Below, one piece after another: positions 43,876 through 52,651 of a stretch of DNA of 64,000 nt (position 1 is its first letter; each line of letters opens with the position of its first letter). The stretch comes from Lelliottia nimipressuralis (GTDB taxonomy: Bacteria; Pseudomonadota; Gammaproteobacteria; Enterobacterales; Enterobacteriaceae), in the NCBI RefSeq assembly GCF_004402045.1, contig NZ_SOMG01000011.1, positions 62,001 to 126,000 of the forward strand, given 5' to 3'. A program made the position numbers and the translations under genes. The notes beneath the pieces are model-generated. The model saw nothing but the letters and a program-made list of their open reading frames with translations. It had not been told where the DNA came from and did no database searches.

Positions 43876-44211
43876 ATGGAAAAAGAACGCATTATTCAGG
43901 AATTTGTGCCGGGGAAACAGGTCACGCTGGCGCATCTCATTGCACACCCCGGAGAGGAACTGGCGAAAAAGATCGGCGTTCCCGAAGCAGGTGCCATCGG
44001 CATCATGACGCTGACGCCAGGGGAAACTGCGATGATTGCCGGTGACTTAGCCCTGAAGGCGGCAGATGTACATATCGGTTTTCTCGATAGATTCAGTGGT
44101 GCGCTGGTTATCTACGGCTCGGTAGGCGCGGTAGAAGAAGCGTTATTACAAACGGTAAGTGGTCTGGGCCGGTTATTAAATTTCACATTGTGCAATCTGA
44201 CAAAAAGTTAA
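43876..44211 (+). CDS. eutS: Ethanolamine microcompartment shell protein EutS
   Basis: 111-aa circularly permuted BMC-domain protein forming bent hexamers in the shell of the Eut microcompartment. The start [26 protein letters not shown], the [22 protein letters not shown] core and the C-terminal [16 protein letters not shown] are intact. GAGGAGG lies upstream of ATG 43876. First gene of the 17-gene operon; its N-terminal region is reported to recruit signal-sequence-bearing enzymes such as EutC. Confidence 0.97.
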   Translation: MEKERIIQEFVPGKQVTLAHLIAHPGEELAKKIGVPEAGAIGIMTLTPGETAMIAGDLALKAADVHIGFLDRFSGALVIYGSVGAVEEALLQTVSGLGRLLNFTLCNLTKS

Positions 44212-44223
44212 TCAGAGGCGGCG

Positions 44224-44703
44224 ATGAAACGTATTGCGTTTGTCGGTACGGTGGGGGCGGGAAAAACGACGCTCTTTAATGCGCTACAGGGGAATTATTC
44301 CCTCGCCAGAAAAACGCAGGCCGTGGAGTTTAATGAGAATGGCGATATCGATACGCCAGGAGAATATTTTAGCCATCCGCGCTGGTATCACGCCTTGATT
44401 ACCACGCTGCAGGATGTCGATACGTTGATTTATATACACGCGGCAAATGATAAAGAAAGTCGCTTACCTGCCGGGCTGTTGGATATTGGCGCAAGTAAAC
44501 GACAAATCGCCGTTATCAGCAAAACGGACGTGCCAGATGTCGACGTCGCCGCAACGCGACAACTTCTTCGCGAGATGGGGTTTCAGGAGCCGATTTTTGA
44601 GCTCAATAGCCATGACCCGCGCAGCGTGCAGCACCTGGTGGATTATCTGACTGAGCTCAGCCAAAAGGAGAAAAGGGCAGGTGAAAAAACTCATTACAGC
44701 TAA
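44224..44703 (+). CDS. eutP: Acetate kinase/GTPase-like protein EutP
   Basis: 159-aa P-loop protein (GTVGAGKTTLFNALQG, Walker A at residues 8-15) of the EutP/PduV family. The Ras-like G3 is DTPGEYF and the G4-like motif is ISKTDVPD. The Salmonella homologue has been reported to have acetate kinase activity, which would regenerate ATP from acetyl phosphate. It overlaps eutQ by 23 nt, so the two are probably translationally coupled. Confidence 0.95.
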   Translation: MKRIAFVGTVGAGKTTLFNALQGNYSLARKTQAVEFNENGDIDTPGEYFSHPRWYHALITTLQDVDTLIYIHAANDKESRLPAGLLDIGASKRQIAVISKTDVPDVDVAATRQLLREMGFQEPIFELNSHDPRSVQHLVDYLTELSQKEKRAGEKTHYS

Positions 44704-45385
44704 CGATATTCGTGCGGCCCACGCACGCGGCGAACAGGAAATGTCAGTTGTTCTGCGCGCCAGCATCATCACCCCGGAGGCGCGCGAAGTTGCGGAGCTG
44801 CTGGGCGTCACCATTAGCGAATGCGATGAATCCACGCCATACGTAGCCGCTGCTAAACCGGCTGCGGTGATTGATGGCAAAACGGAAAACCAACGCATTC
44901 GCGAAACCATCATTGCACAGTTACCGGAAGGACAGTTTACCGAAAGCCTGGTTGCCCAACTGATGGACAAAGTCATGAAGGAGAAACAGTCGCTGGAGCA
45001 GGGCGGAATGCAGCCAGGCTTTAACTCGGTGACCGGCAAAGGCGGCGTCAAAGTCATCGACGGCAGTAGCGTGAAGTTTGGTCGTTTTGACGGCGCACAG
45101 CCGCAATGTGTGGGTTTAACCGATCTGGTGACCGACCAGGACGGCAGCAGTATGGCCGCCGGGTTCATGCAGTGGGATAACGCCTTTTTCCCATGGACGT
45201 TGAACTACGACGAAATCGACATGATTCTGGAAGGTGAGCTGCACGTTCGTCACGAAGGCGAAACCATGATTGCTAAAGCCGGGGACGTGATGTTTATCCC
45301 GAAAGGCTCCAGCATCGAATTTGGTACGCCCTCGACGGTGAAGTTTCTGTATGTGGCCTGGCCTGCGAACTGGCAGTCCTGCTAA
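44681..45385 (+). CDS. eutQ: Acetate kinase EutQ, cupin fold
   Basis: 234-aa protein starting at GTG 44681 (MKKLITANDIRAAHARG), with AAAAGG upstream inside eutP. The C-terminal half is a cupin (INxMILEGELHVRHEGETMIAKAGDVMFIPKG type; DMILEGELHVRH and GDVMFIPKGS seen at about 180-215). In Salmonella EutQ is an acetate kinase needed for anaerobic ethanolamine use with tetrathionate and also aids shell assembly. Length is one more than E. coli. Confidence 0.95.
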   Translation: MKKLITANDIRAAHARGEQEMSVVLRASIITPEAREVAELLGVTISECDESTPYVAAAKPAAVIDGKTENQRIRETIIAQLPEGQFTESLVAQLMDKVMKEKQSLEQGGMQPGFNSVTGKGGVKVIDGSSVKFGRFDGAQPQCVGLTDLVTDQDGSSMAAGFMQWDNAFFPWTLNYDEIDMILEGELHVRHEGETMIAKAGDVMFIPKGSSIEFGTPSTVKFLYVAWPANWQSC

Positions 45386-45394
45386 GGCGGATGT

Positions 45395-46198
45395 ATGAAG
45401 GATTTCATTACCGAAGCATGGCTCAGAGCGAATCATACGCTCAGCGAAGGGGCTGAAATTCATCTCCCCGCTGACGCTCGCCTGACGCCGTCTGCCCGGG
45501 AATTACTGGAAAGCCGACATCTGCGCATTAAGTTTATCGACGAGCAGGGCAGCCTGTTTATTGCTGACGAAGACCAGCAGCCGCAGCCGGTTCATGGGTT
45601 AACCAGCAGCGATACGCATCAACAGGCCAGCTGCGAACTGTGTCATCAACCGGTGGTGAAGAAACCCGACACGCTGACGCATCTGACGGCGGACAAGATG
45701 GTTGCCAAAAGTGACCCGCGCCTGGGATTTCGCGCCGCGCTGGACAGCACCATCGCGCTGGCCGTGTGGTTGCAGATAGAGCTGGGGCAGCCGTGGCAGC
45801 CGTGGCTTTCGGATATCCGTTCGCGCCTGGGCAACATTATGCGCGCCGATGCGATGGACGAGCTGCTGGCAGCACAAGCTATCGTCGGTTTAAGTGACGA
45901 CGATTTACACCGCCTTTCGCATCAGCCGTTGCGCTATCTGGACCACGACCATCTGGTGCCTGAAGCCAGTCACGGACATGATTGCGCGCTGCTTAATCTG
46001 CTGCGTACCAAAGTCCGTGAAACGGAGACGGTGGCGGCCCAGGTTTTCATCAGCCGTAGTTTTGAAGTCATGCGACCGGACATCATGCAGGCGCTCAACC
46101 GCCTTTCCAGTACGGTCTACGTCATGATGATTCTGAGCGTTGCGAAGCACCCGCTGACGGTTAGCCAAATTCAACAGCGACTGGGGGAGAAGCCATGA
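45395..46198 (+). CDS. eutT: Ethanolamine-specific cob(I)alamin adenosyltransferase EutT
   Basis: 267-aa membrane-associated enzyme making adenosylcobalamin, the cofactor of EutBC. The PduO-like helical domain (residues ~95-260) is intact ([21 protein letters not shown]). The N-terminal metal motif known as HX11CCX2C reads H67-x11-S79-C80-x2-C83 here: the codon at 45629-45631 is AGC instead of a Cys codon. E. coli and Salmonella have Cys at this place as far as I recall, and it helps bind Fe(II) or Zn. It overlaps eutD by 4 nt (ATGA). Confidence 0.93.
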   Translation: MKDFITEAWLRANHTLSEGAEIHLPADARLTPSARELLESRHLRIKFIDEQGSLFIADEDQQPQPVHGLTSSDTHQQASCELCHQPVVKKPDTLTHLTADKMVAKSDPRLGFRAALDSTIALAVWLQIELGQPWQPWLSDIRSRLGNIMRADAMDELLAAQAIVGLSDDDLHRLSHQPLRYLDHDHLVPEASHGHDCALLNLLRTKVRETETVAAQVFISRSFEVMRPDIMQALNRLSSTVYVMMILSVAKHPLTVSQIQQRLGEKP

Positions 46199-47211
46199 TC
46201 ATTGAACGTGCTCGTCAACTCGCCCACCGCTCACCTGCACGTGTGGTGTTCCCGGATGCATTGGATATTCGGGTACTGCAGGCGGCAAATTACCTGCGTC
46301 AGCACCGTCTGGCGCGTCCCATTCTCGTCGCCAGTCCGTTTGCGCTGCGCCAGTTTGCTCTCAGCCACCGGGTGGCGATGGATGGCATTCAGGTTATCGA
46401 TCCGCAAAGCAACATGCCAATGCGCGAAGAGTTTGCGCTGCGCTGGTTGGCCCGCGCGGGAGATAAAACGCCTGCGGATGCGTGGGAAAAACTCAACGAT
46501 CCGCTGATGTTCGCTGCGGCAATGGTCAGCGCGGGCAAAGCAGACGTCTGTATTGCGGGCAATCTATCGTCGACGGCAAACGTGCTGCGCGCCGGTTTGC
46601 GCATTATTGGGCTACAGCCAGGCTGTAAAACGCTGTCGTCAATTTTCCTGATGCTGCCGCAGTACCTCGGGCCGTCATTAGGGTTTGCCGATTGCAGCGT
46701 CGTGCCGCAGCCCACCGCCGCACAGCTGGCGGATATTGCAATTGCCAGCGCGCAGACATGGCAGGGGATCACCGGTGAAGAGCCGCGCGTGGCCATGCTG
46801 TCGTTTTCAAGTAATGGCAGCGCTCGTCATCCCAACGTCGCTAACGTGCAGCAGGCGACGGAGATTGTTCGTGAGCGTGCCCCGCAGCTTATCGTGGATG
46901 GAGAACTGCAATTTGATGCCGCCTTTGTTCCGGATGTCGCCGCGCAAAAAGCGCCCGCCAGTCCGTTAAAGGGCAATGCCAACGTGATGGTCTTCCCGTC
47001 GCTGGAGGCAGGCAATATTGGCTACAAAATCGCCCAGCGTTTGGGAGGGTATCGCGCCGTTGGACCCTTGATTCAGGGACTTGCCGCACCGCTTCACGAC
47101 CTCTCTCGCGGCTGTAGCGTACAGGAAATTATCGAACTGGCGTTGGTGGCAGCTGTGCCGCGCCAGACTGACGTGAGTCGTGAGAACGCCTCGCACACAC
47201 TGGTTGTATAA
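46195..47211 (+). CDS. eutD: Phosphate acetyltransferase EutD
   Basis: 338-aa Pta-like enzyme that converts acetyl-CoA from EutE to acetyl phosphate, recycling CoA inside the microcompartment. The catalytic core is [15 protein letters not shown] and [23 protein letters not shown]. It has no regulatory N-terminal DRTGG domains, so it is the short Pta form typical of eut and pdu loci. Its start overlaps the eutT stop. Confidence 0.96.
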   Translation: MIIERARQLAHRSPARVVFPDALDIRVLQAANYLRQHRLARPILVASPFALRQFALSHRVAMDGIQVIDPQSNMPMREEFALRWLARAGDKTPADAWEKLNDPLMFAAAMVSAGKADVCIAGNLSSTANVLRAGLRIIGLQPGCKTLSSIFLMLPQYLGPSLGFADCSVVPQPTAAQLADIAIASAQTWQGITGEEPRVAMLSFSSNGSARHPNVANVQQATEIVRERAPQLIVDGELQFDAAFVPDVAAQKAPASPLKGNANVMVFPSLEAGNIGYKIAQRLGGYRAVGPLIQGLAAPLHDLSRGCSVQEIIELALVAAVPRQTDVSRENASHTLVV

Positions 47212-47251
47212 GGTCCCGTTCTGGACCCCTTTGACTTAAGAGGAAAGCAAA

Positions 47252-47545
47252 ATGGAAGCATTAGGAATGATTGAAACCCGGGGCCTGGTTGCACTGATTG
47301 AGGCTTCTGACGCAATGGTTAAAGCGGCACGTGTGAAACTGGTTGGCGTGAAGCAGATCGGTGGCGGTCTGGTCACTGCTATGGTCCGTGGCGACGTAGC
47401 GGCATGTAAAGCGGCAACAGACGCAGGTGCTGCGGCTGCACAGCGTATTGGCGAGCTGGTTTCCGTACACGTGATCCCGCGTCCGCATGGCGATCTGGAA
47501 GAAGTGTTCCCGATCAGCTTTAAAGGCGACAGCAGCGACATGTAA
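47252..47545 (+). CDS. eutM: Microcompartment shell protein EutM
   Basis: 97-aa single-BMC-domain protein that forms the main hexameric tiles of the shell. [40 protein letters not shown] around the central pore and the D-edge [17 protein letters not shown] are standard. It is expected to be the most abundant eut product; the long gap and strong hairpin downstream may help keep its dose high. GAGG lies 9 nt upstream. Confidence 0.97.
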   Translation: MEALGMIETRGLVALIEASDAMVKAARVKLVGVKQIGGGLVTAMVRGDVAACKAATDAGAAAAQRIGELVSVHVIPRPHGDLEEVFPISFKGDSSDM

Positions 47546-47554
47546 GTCGTCCAT

Positions 47555-47585
47555 GTGACGCCACAAACTTCATTGCTGGCGTCAC
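47555..47585 (+). other. Stable hairpin in the eutM-eutN gap
   Basis: GTGACGCCA and TGGCGTCAC form a perfect 9-bp stem (47555-47563, 47577-47585) with a 13-nt loop, starting 9 nt past the eutM stop. It has no T run, so it is more likely an mRNA 3'-end stabiliser or processing border than a terminator. The gap of 114 nt is the longest within the operon. Confidence 0.6.
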
Positions 47586-47659
47586 CCTCTCTCCTTTTCA
47601 CATTACCTTCTGCGGAGGGTAGGGGGAGGTTTTACCTGAAATATGCCACGGAGGCGCGT

Positions 47660-47947
47660 ATGAAACTGGCAATCGTCAAAGGACAAATTGTTTGTACCGT
47701 ACGCCATCAGGGGCTCGCGCACGACAAGTTGCTGATGGTGGAAATGATTGATGCCTGCGGTAATCCCGACGGGCAGTGTGCCGTTGCTATCGACAGCATC
47801 GGGGCGGGAACCGGGGAGTGGGTGCTGCTGGTCAGCGGAAGCTCAGCCCGTCAGGCGCACCGTAACGAATCATCACCTGTCGATCTGTGCGTGATTGGCA
47901 TCGTCGATGAAGTGGTGGCAGGTGGCCAGGTGATCTTCCATAAATAA
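47660..47947 (+). CDS. eutN: Microcompartment vertex protein EutN
   Basis: 95-aa EutN/CcmL-type protein that forms pentamers capping the corners of the shell. It starts MKLAIVKGQIVCTVRHQGLAHDKLLMVEMID and contains AIDSIGAGTGEWVLLVSGSSAR. The frame is open from 47555, but ATG 47660 with GGAGG 9 nt upstream gives exactly the family length. Confidence 0.97.
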   Translation: MKLAIVKGQIVCTVRHQGLAHDKLLMVEMIDACGNPDGQCAVAIDSIGAGTGEWVLLVSGSSARQAHRNESSPVDLCVIGIVDEVVAGGQVIFHK

Positions 47948-47958
47948 GGCAGAAAATC

Positions 47959-49362
47959 ATGAATCAACAGGATATTGAACAGGTCGTGAAAGCGGTGCTG
48001 CTGAAAATGAAAGACAGCAGCCAGCCCGTCAGTGCCGTTCAAGAAATGGGCGTTTTTGCCTCCCTGGATGACGCAGTGACGGCAGCAAAACTGGCCCAGC
48101 AGGGGTTGAAAAGCGTCGCCATGCGTCAGTTGGCTATCGCGGCTCTACGTGAGGCGGGCGAAAAGCACGCCAGAGAATTAGCGGAACTTGCCGTCACAGA
48201 AACCGGCATGGGACGCGTTGAAGATAAATTTGCCAAAAACGTGGCGCAGGCGCGCGGTACGCCAGGGGTGGAATGCCTGTCTCCACAGGTCCTGACCGGC
48301 GATAACGGCCTGACGCTGATTGAAAATGCGCCGTGGGGAGTGGTGGCCTCGGTGACGCCGTCCACCAATCCGGCCGCGACCGTTATTAACAACGCCATCA
48401 GCCTGATTGCCGCTGGCAACAGCGTGGTCTTCGCACCGCATCCGGCTGCTAAAGGCGTGTCTCAGCGCGCTATCACTCTGCTCAACCAGGCGGTGGTCGC
48501 TGCAGGCGGACCGGCCAACCTGCTGGTTACCGTTGCCAACCCGGATATCGAAACCGCCCAGCGGTTGTTCAAGTACCCAGGCATCGGACTGCTGGTCGTA
48601 ACCGGCGGTGAAGCCGTAGTGGATGCCGCGCGTAAGCACACCAACAAGCGTCTGATTGCCGCCGGTGCAGGTAATCCGCCGGTGGTGGTGGATGAAACGG
48701 CCGACCTGGCGCGCGCGGCGCAGTCGATCGTCAAAGGCGCTTCGTTTGACAACAACATCATCTGCGCCGATGAAAAAGTCCTGATCGTCGTGGATAGCGT
48801 TGCCGACGAACTGATGCGCCTGATGGAAAGCCAGCATGCGGTGAAAATGACTGCGGCTCAGGCCGAACAGCTGCAACCTGTGCTGCTGAAAAATATAGAT
48901 GAGCGCGGTAAAGGCACGGTCAGTCGTGACTGGGTAGGCCGCGATGCAGGAAAAATCGCTGCGACGATTGGTCTGAACGTACCAGAGCAAACGCGGCTGT
49001 TATTCGTCGAAACCTCAGCGACGCATCCGTTTGCCGTCACCGAATTGATGATGCCGGTGCTGCCTGTCGTGCGGGTCGCCAGCGTCGATGAAGCCATTGA
49101 ACTGGCGGTCAAGCTTGAAGGTGGCTGTCACCATACGGCGGCGATGCATTCACGCAATATCGACAACATGAACCGCATGGCAAACGCCATTGATACCAGT
49201 ATTTTCGTCAAGAACGGACCGTGTATTGCTGGTCTTGGGCTCGGCGGAGAAGGCTGGACCACGATGACCATTACTACGCCAACCGGGGAAGGGGTGACCA
49301 GCGCGCGTACGTTTGTGCGTCTGCGTCGCTGTGTGTTGGTTGACGCCTTCAGAATTGTATAA
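47959..49362 (+). CDS. eutE: Acetaldehyde dehydrogenase (acetylating) EutE
   Basis: Oxidises acetaldehyde with NAD+ and CoA to acetyl-CoA inside the microcompartment. The 467-aa product has an N-terminal amphipathic targeting helix (MNQQDIEQVVKAVLLKM), then the ALDH fold with VTPSTNPAATVINNAIS and the catalytic Cys in FDNNIICADEKVLIV. Length equals E. coli and Salmonella EutE. Confidence 0.97.
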   Translation: MNQQDIEQVVKAVLLKMKDSSQPVSAVQEMGVFASLDDAVTAAKLAQQGLKSVAMRQLAIAALREAGEKHARELAELAVTETGMGRVEDKFAKNVAQARGTPGVECLSPQVLTGDNGLTLIENAPWGVVASVTPSTNPAATVINNAISLIAAGNSVVFAPHPAAKGVSQRAITLLNQAVVAAGGPANLLVTVANPDIETAQRLFKYPGIGLLVVTGGEAVVDAARKHTNKRLIAAGAGNPPVVVDETADLARAAQSIVKGASFDNNIICADEKVLIVVDSVADELMRLMESQHAVKMTAAQAEQLQPVLLKNIDERGKGTVSRDWVGRDAGKIAATIGLNVPEQTRLLFVETSATHPFAVTELMMPVLPVVRVASVDEAIELAVKLEGGCHHTAAMHSRNIDNMNRMANAIDTSIFVKNGPCIAGLGLGGEGWTTMTITTPTGEGVTSARTFVRLRRCVLVDAFRIV

Positions 49363-49374
49363 GGAGTAAAAGAG

Positions 49375-50214
49375 ATGGCACACGACGAACAACGTTGGCT
49401 GACACCCAGGCTGCTAAAAACGGCAACGCTATGTAACCAGCCCCCTGCTGTGAGCGATTCACCGCTGTGGCTGGGCGTTGATTTGGGAACGTGTGATGTG
49501 GTGTCGATGGTTGTCGACAGTGACGGACAGCCGGTTGCGGTTTGCCTGGACTGGGCCGATGTCGTGCGCGATGGCATCGTCTGGGATTTCTTCGGCGCGG
49601 TGACCATCGTTCGTCGCCATCTCGATACGCTCGAACAACAGCTGGGTTGCCGCTTTACTCATGCGGCAACCTCGTTTCCACCGGGAACGGACCGGCGAAT
49701 TTCGATCAACGTGCTGGAGTCTGCCGGGCTTGAAGTAAGTCATGTGCTCGACGAACCGACCGCATTGGCGGACTTGTTGCAGCTCGATAACGCTGGCGTG
49801 GTGGATATCGGGGGCGGTACCACCGGGATTGCCATTGTTAAACAGGGCAAAGTGATCTATTCCGCCGATGAAGCGACCGGCGGGCACCATATTTCTCTGA
49901 CGCTGGCCGGGAACCGTCGCATCCAGTTGGAGGAAGCCGAGCAGTACAAGCGCAGCAATGGCAAAGAAATCTGGCCAGTGGTTAAGCCGGTCTACGAAAA
50001 GATGGCGGAAATCGTGGCTCACCATATAGCCGGACAGGGCGTCGCTGACTTGTGGCTGGCCGGTGGCTCCTGTATGCAGCCGGGCCTTGATGAACTGTTC
50101 CGTAAGCGTTTCCCGGAGCTGCAGGTGCATTTACCCCAGCACAGCCTGTTTATGACTCCGCTGGCGATTGCAAATAGCGGAAAAGAAAAAGCGGAAGGAA
50201 TCTATGCAAGCTGA
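49375..50214 (+). CDS. eutJ: Chaperonin-like ASKHA protein EutJ
   Basis: 279-aa protein of the DnaK/actin-like superfamily: phosphate-1 GVDLGTCDVVSMVVD (about 34-48), VLDEPTALADLL, phosphate-2 VVDIGGGTTGIAIV, and adenosine-binding LAGGSCMQPGL. It is proposed to help fold or assemble Eut enzymes; direct evidence is limited. Overlaps eutG by 11 nt. Confidence 0.95.
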   Translation: MAHDEQRWLTPRLLKTATLCNQPPAVSDSPLWLGVDLGTCDVVSMVVDSDGQPVAVCLDWADVVRDGIVWDFFGAVTIVRRHLDTLEQQLGCRFTHAATSFPPGTDRRISINVLESAGLEVSHVLDEPTALADLLQLDNAGVVDIGGGTTGIAIVKQGKVIYSADEATGGHHISLTLAGNRRIQLEEAEQYKRSNGKEIWPVVKPVYEKMAEIVAHHIAGQGVADLWLAGGSCMQPGLDELFRKRFPELQVHLPQHSLFMTPLAIANSGKEKAEGIYAS

Positions 50215-51388
50215 ATTGCAGACCGCGCTCTTTCAGGCATTCGATACCCTGAATCTGCAACGCGTAAAAACATTTAGCGTTCCACCGGTTACGTTATGTG
50301 GACTGGGAGCGCTGAGTACCTGTGGACAGGAAGCAAAAACGCGCGGACTGACGCATATGTTCGTCATGGTTGATAGTTTCCTGCATCAGGTGGGGATGAC
50401 TGCTGCACTGGAACGCAGCCTGGCGATGAAAGGCGTGGCGATGACGCTGTGGCCATGTCCGGCGGGCGAACCGTGCATTACGGATGTCTGCGCGGCGGTC
50501 GCGCAAATGCGTGAATCGAAGTGCGATAGCGTTGTGGCCTTCGGCGGCGGTTCCGTACTGGATGCCGCAAAGGCAGTAGCGTTGCTGGTGACCAACCCCA
50601 CGCAGACGCTGGCTGACATGACGGAGCACAGCGTGTTGCGTCCGCGTCTGCCGCTAATTGCGGTGCCAACTACCGCCGGAACGGGCTCAGAAACCACTAA
50701 CGTCACGGTGATTATCGACGCCGCGACAGGACTTAAACAAGTGCTGGCCCACGCAATGCTGATGCCGGATGTGGCGATCCTTGACGCCGCGCTGACGGAA
50801 GGTGTGCCCGCACACGTCACGGCGATGACCGGGATCGATGCGCTGACGCACGCCGTTGAAGCGTATAGCGCGCTGAACGCGACGCCGTTTACCGACAGCC
50901 TGGCGATTGGCGCGATTGCGATGATCGGTAAATCGCTGCCGAAGGCCGTCGGATACGGTCAGGATCTGGCTGCGCGGGAAAGCATGCTGCTGGCGTCCTG
51001 CATGGCGGGAATGGCGTTTTCCAGCGCGGGACTGGGATTGTGTCATGCGATGGCGCACCAGCCGGGCGCAGCGCTGCATATCCCGCACGGACAGGCTAAC
51101 GCCATGCTGCTGCCCACGGTAATGGGATTCAACCGCATGGTGTGTCGTGAGCGCTTCAGCCATATCGGACGGGCGTTAACCAACAAGAAGTCGGACGATC
51201 GCGATGCCATCAACGCCGTCAGCGAGCTGATTAGTGAAGTGGGCCAGACAAAACGACTCTCTGATGTTGGGGCAAAGCTCGAGCATTACAGCGCATGGGC
51301 GCATGCCGCGCTGGAGGATATATGTATTCGCAGTAACCCACGCACCGCCACGCATGCCGACATTATCGCATTGTATGCAACGGCATAA
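50204..51388 (+). CDS. eutG: Iron-type alcohol dehydrogenase EutG
   Basis: Reduces acetaldehyde to ethanol to regenerate NAD+ within the microcompartment. 394 aa from ATG 50204, with AAGGAA upstream and an N-terminal targeting-like helix (MQAELQTALFQAFDTL). The Fe-ADH family shows FGGGSVLDAAKA, the GTGSETTNVTVI block and GLCHAMAHQPGA with metal-binding His residues. An in-frame start at 50168 would lie inside eutJ. Confidence 0.96.
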   Translation: MQAELQTALFQAFDTLNLQRVKTFSVPPVTLCGLGALSTCGQEAKTRGLTHMFVMVDSFLHQVGMTAALERSLAMKGVAMTLWPCPAGEPCITDVCAAVAQMRESKCDSVVAFGGGSVLDAAKAVALLVTNPTQTLADMTEHSVLRPRLPLIAVPTTAGTGSETTNVTVIIDAATGLKQVLAHAMLMPDVAILDAALTEGVPAHVTAMTGIDALTHAVEAYSALNATPFTDSLAIGAIAMIGKSLPKAVGYGQDLAARESMLLASCMAGMAFSSAGLGLCHAMAHQPGAALHIPHGQANAMLLPTVMGFNRMVCRERFSHIGRALTNKKSDDRDAINAVSELISEVGQTKRLSDVGAKLEHYSAWAHAALEDICIRSNPRTATHADIIALYATA

Positions 51389-51418
51389 TAAATACACATA
51401 TGACAGGGAGTGAAGGTT

Positions 51419-52651
51419 ATGGGAATTAACGAAATCATCATGTACATCATGATGTTCTTTATGCTGATTGCCGCCGTGGACAGGATCCTGTCGCAGTTCG
51501 GCGGTTCGGCGCGCTTCCTCGGTAAGTTCGGTAAGAGTATTGAGGGTTCGGGCGGCCAGTTTGAAGAAGGTTTCATGGCGATGGGCGCGCTGGGCCTGGC
51601 GATGGTCGGTATGACCGCGCTGGCACCAGTACTGGCGCATGTGCTTGGGCCGGTGATTATTCCGCTGTACGAAATGCTGGGCGCAAACCCGTCGATGTTT
51701 GCCGGAACGCTGCTGGCGTGCGATATGGGGGGCTTCTTCCTGGCGAAAGAACTGGCGGGCGGCGACGTTGCGGCGTGGCTGTACTCTGGTCTGATCCTCG
51801 GAGCGATGATGGGGCCGACGCTGGTCTTCTCCATTCCGGTTGCGCTGGGAATTATTGAACCGTCTGACCGTCGTTATCTGGCGCTGGGCGTACTGGCCGG
51901 TATTGTCACCATTCCTGTTGGCTGTATTGCGGGTGGTTTGGTCGCGATGTACTCCGGCGTCGAAATCAATGGTCAGCCGGTGGAGTTCACCTTTGCGCTG
52001 ATCCTGATGAACATGATCCCGGTGCTGATTGTGGCCGTGCTTGTGGCGCTGGGACTGAAATTCATCCCGGAAAAAATGATCAGCGGCTTCCAGATCTTCG
52101 CGAAATTCCTCGTGGCGCTGATCACCCTCGGTCTGGCAGCTGCGGTGATCAAATTTCTGCTCGGCTGGGAGCTAATTCCGGGTCTTGATCCTATCTTCAT
52201 GGCACCGGGAGACAGGCCGGGTGAAGTGATGCGCGCCATCGAAGTTATCGGTTCTATCTCCTGTGTGCTGCTGGGCGCCTACCCGATGGTACTGCTGTTG
52301 ACCCGCTGGTTTGAAAAACCGCTGATGAGCGTCGGCAACCTGTTAAACGTTAATAACATTGCGGCTGCGGGGATGGTCGCGACGCTGGCGAACAACATCC
52401 CGATGTTCGGCATGATGAAGAATATGGATACCCGCGGCAAAGTGATCAACTGTGCCTTTGCGGTCTCCGCGGCCTTTGCTCTGGGTGACCACTTAGGCTT
52501 CGCCGCTGCCAACATGAACGCAATGATCTTCCCAATGATTGTCGGCAAGTTGATCGGCGGTGTGACGGCGATTGGCGTGGCTATGCTGTTAGTACCAAAA
52601 GACGAAGATGTTCCGGCACCAGCAGAAACTAATCCGGAGACGCAATCGTGA
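51419..52651 (+). CDS. eutH: Ethanolamine permease EutH
   Basis: 410-aa inner-membrane protein with about ten to eleven hydrophobic segments, starting MGINEIIMYIMMFFMLIAAVDR. In enterics EutH facilitates ethanolamine uptake at low concentrations and acid pH, where diffusion of the uncharged amine is limiting. The sequence is nearly identical to the E. coli protein as recalled. The GTG at 51410 would add three residues; ATG 51419 gives the family start. It overlaps eutA by 4 nt (GTGA). Confidence 0.96.
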   Translation: MGINEIIMYIMMFFMLIAAVDRILSQFGGSARFLGKFGKSIEGSGGQFEEGFMAMGALGLAMVGMTALAPVLAHVLGPVIIPLYEMLGANPSMFAGTLLACDMGGFFLAKELAGGDVAAWLYSGLILGAMMGPTLVFSIPVALGIIEPSDRRYLALGVLAGIVTIPVGCIAGGLVAMYSGVEINGQPVEFTFALILMNMIPVLIVAVLVALGLKFIPEKMISGFQIFAKFLVALITLGLAAAVIKFLLGWELIPGLDPIFMAPGDRPGEVMRAIEVIGSISCVLLGAYPMVLLLTRWFEKPLMSVGNLLNVNNIAAAGMVATLANNIPMFGMMKNMDTRGKVINCAFAVSAAFALGDHLGFAAANMNAMIFPMIVGKLIGGVTAIGVAMLLVPKDEDVPAPAETNPETQS

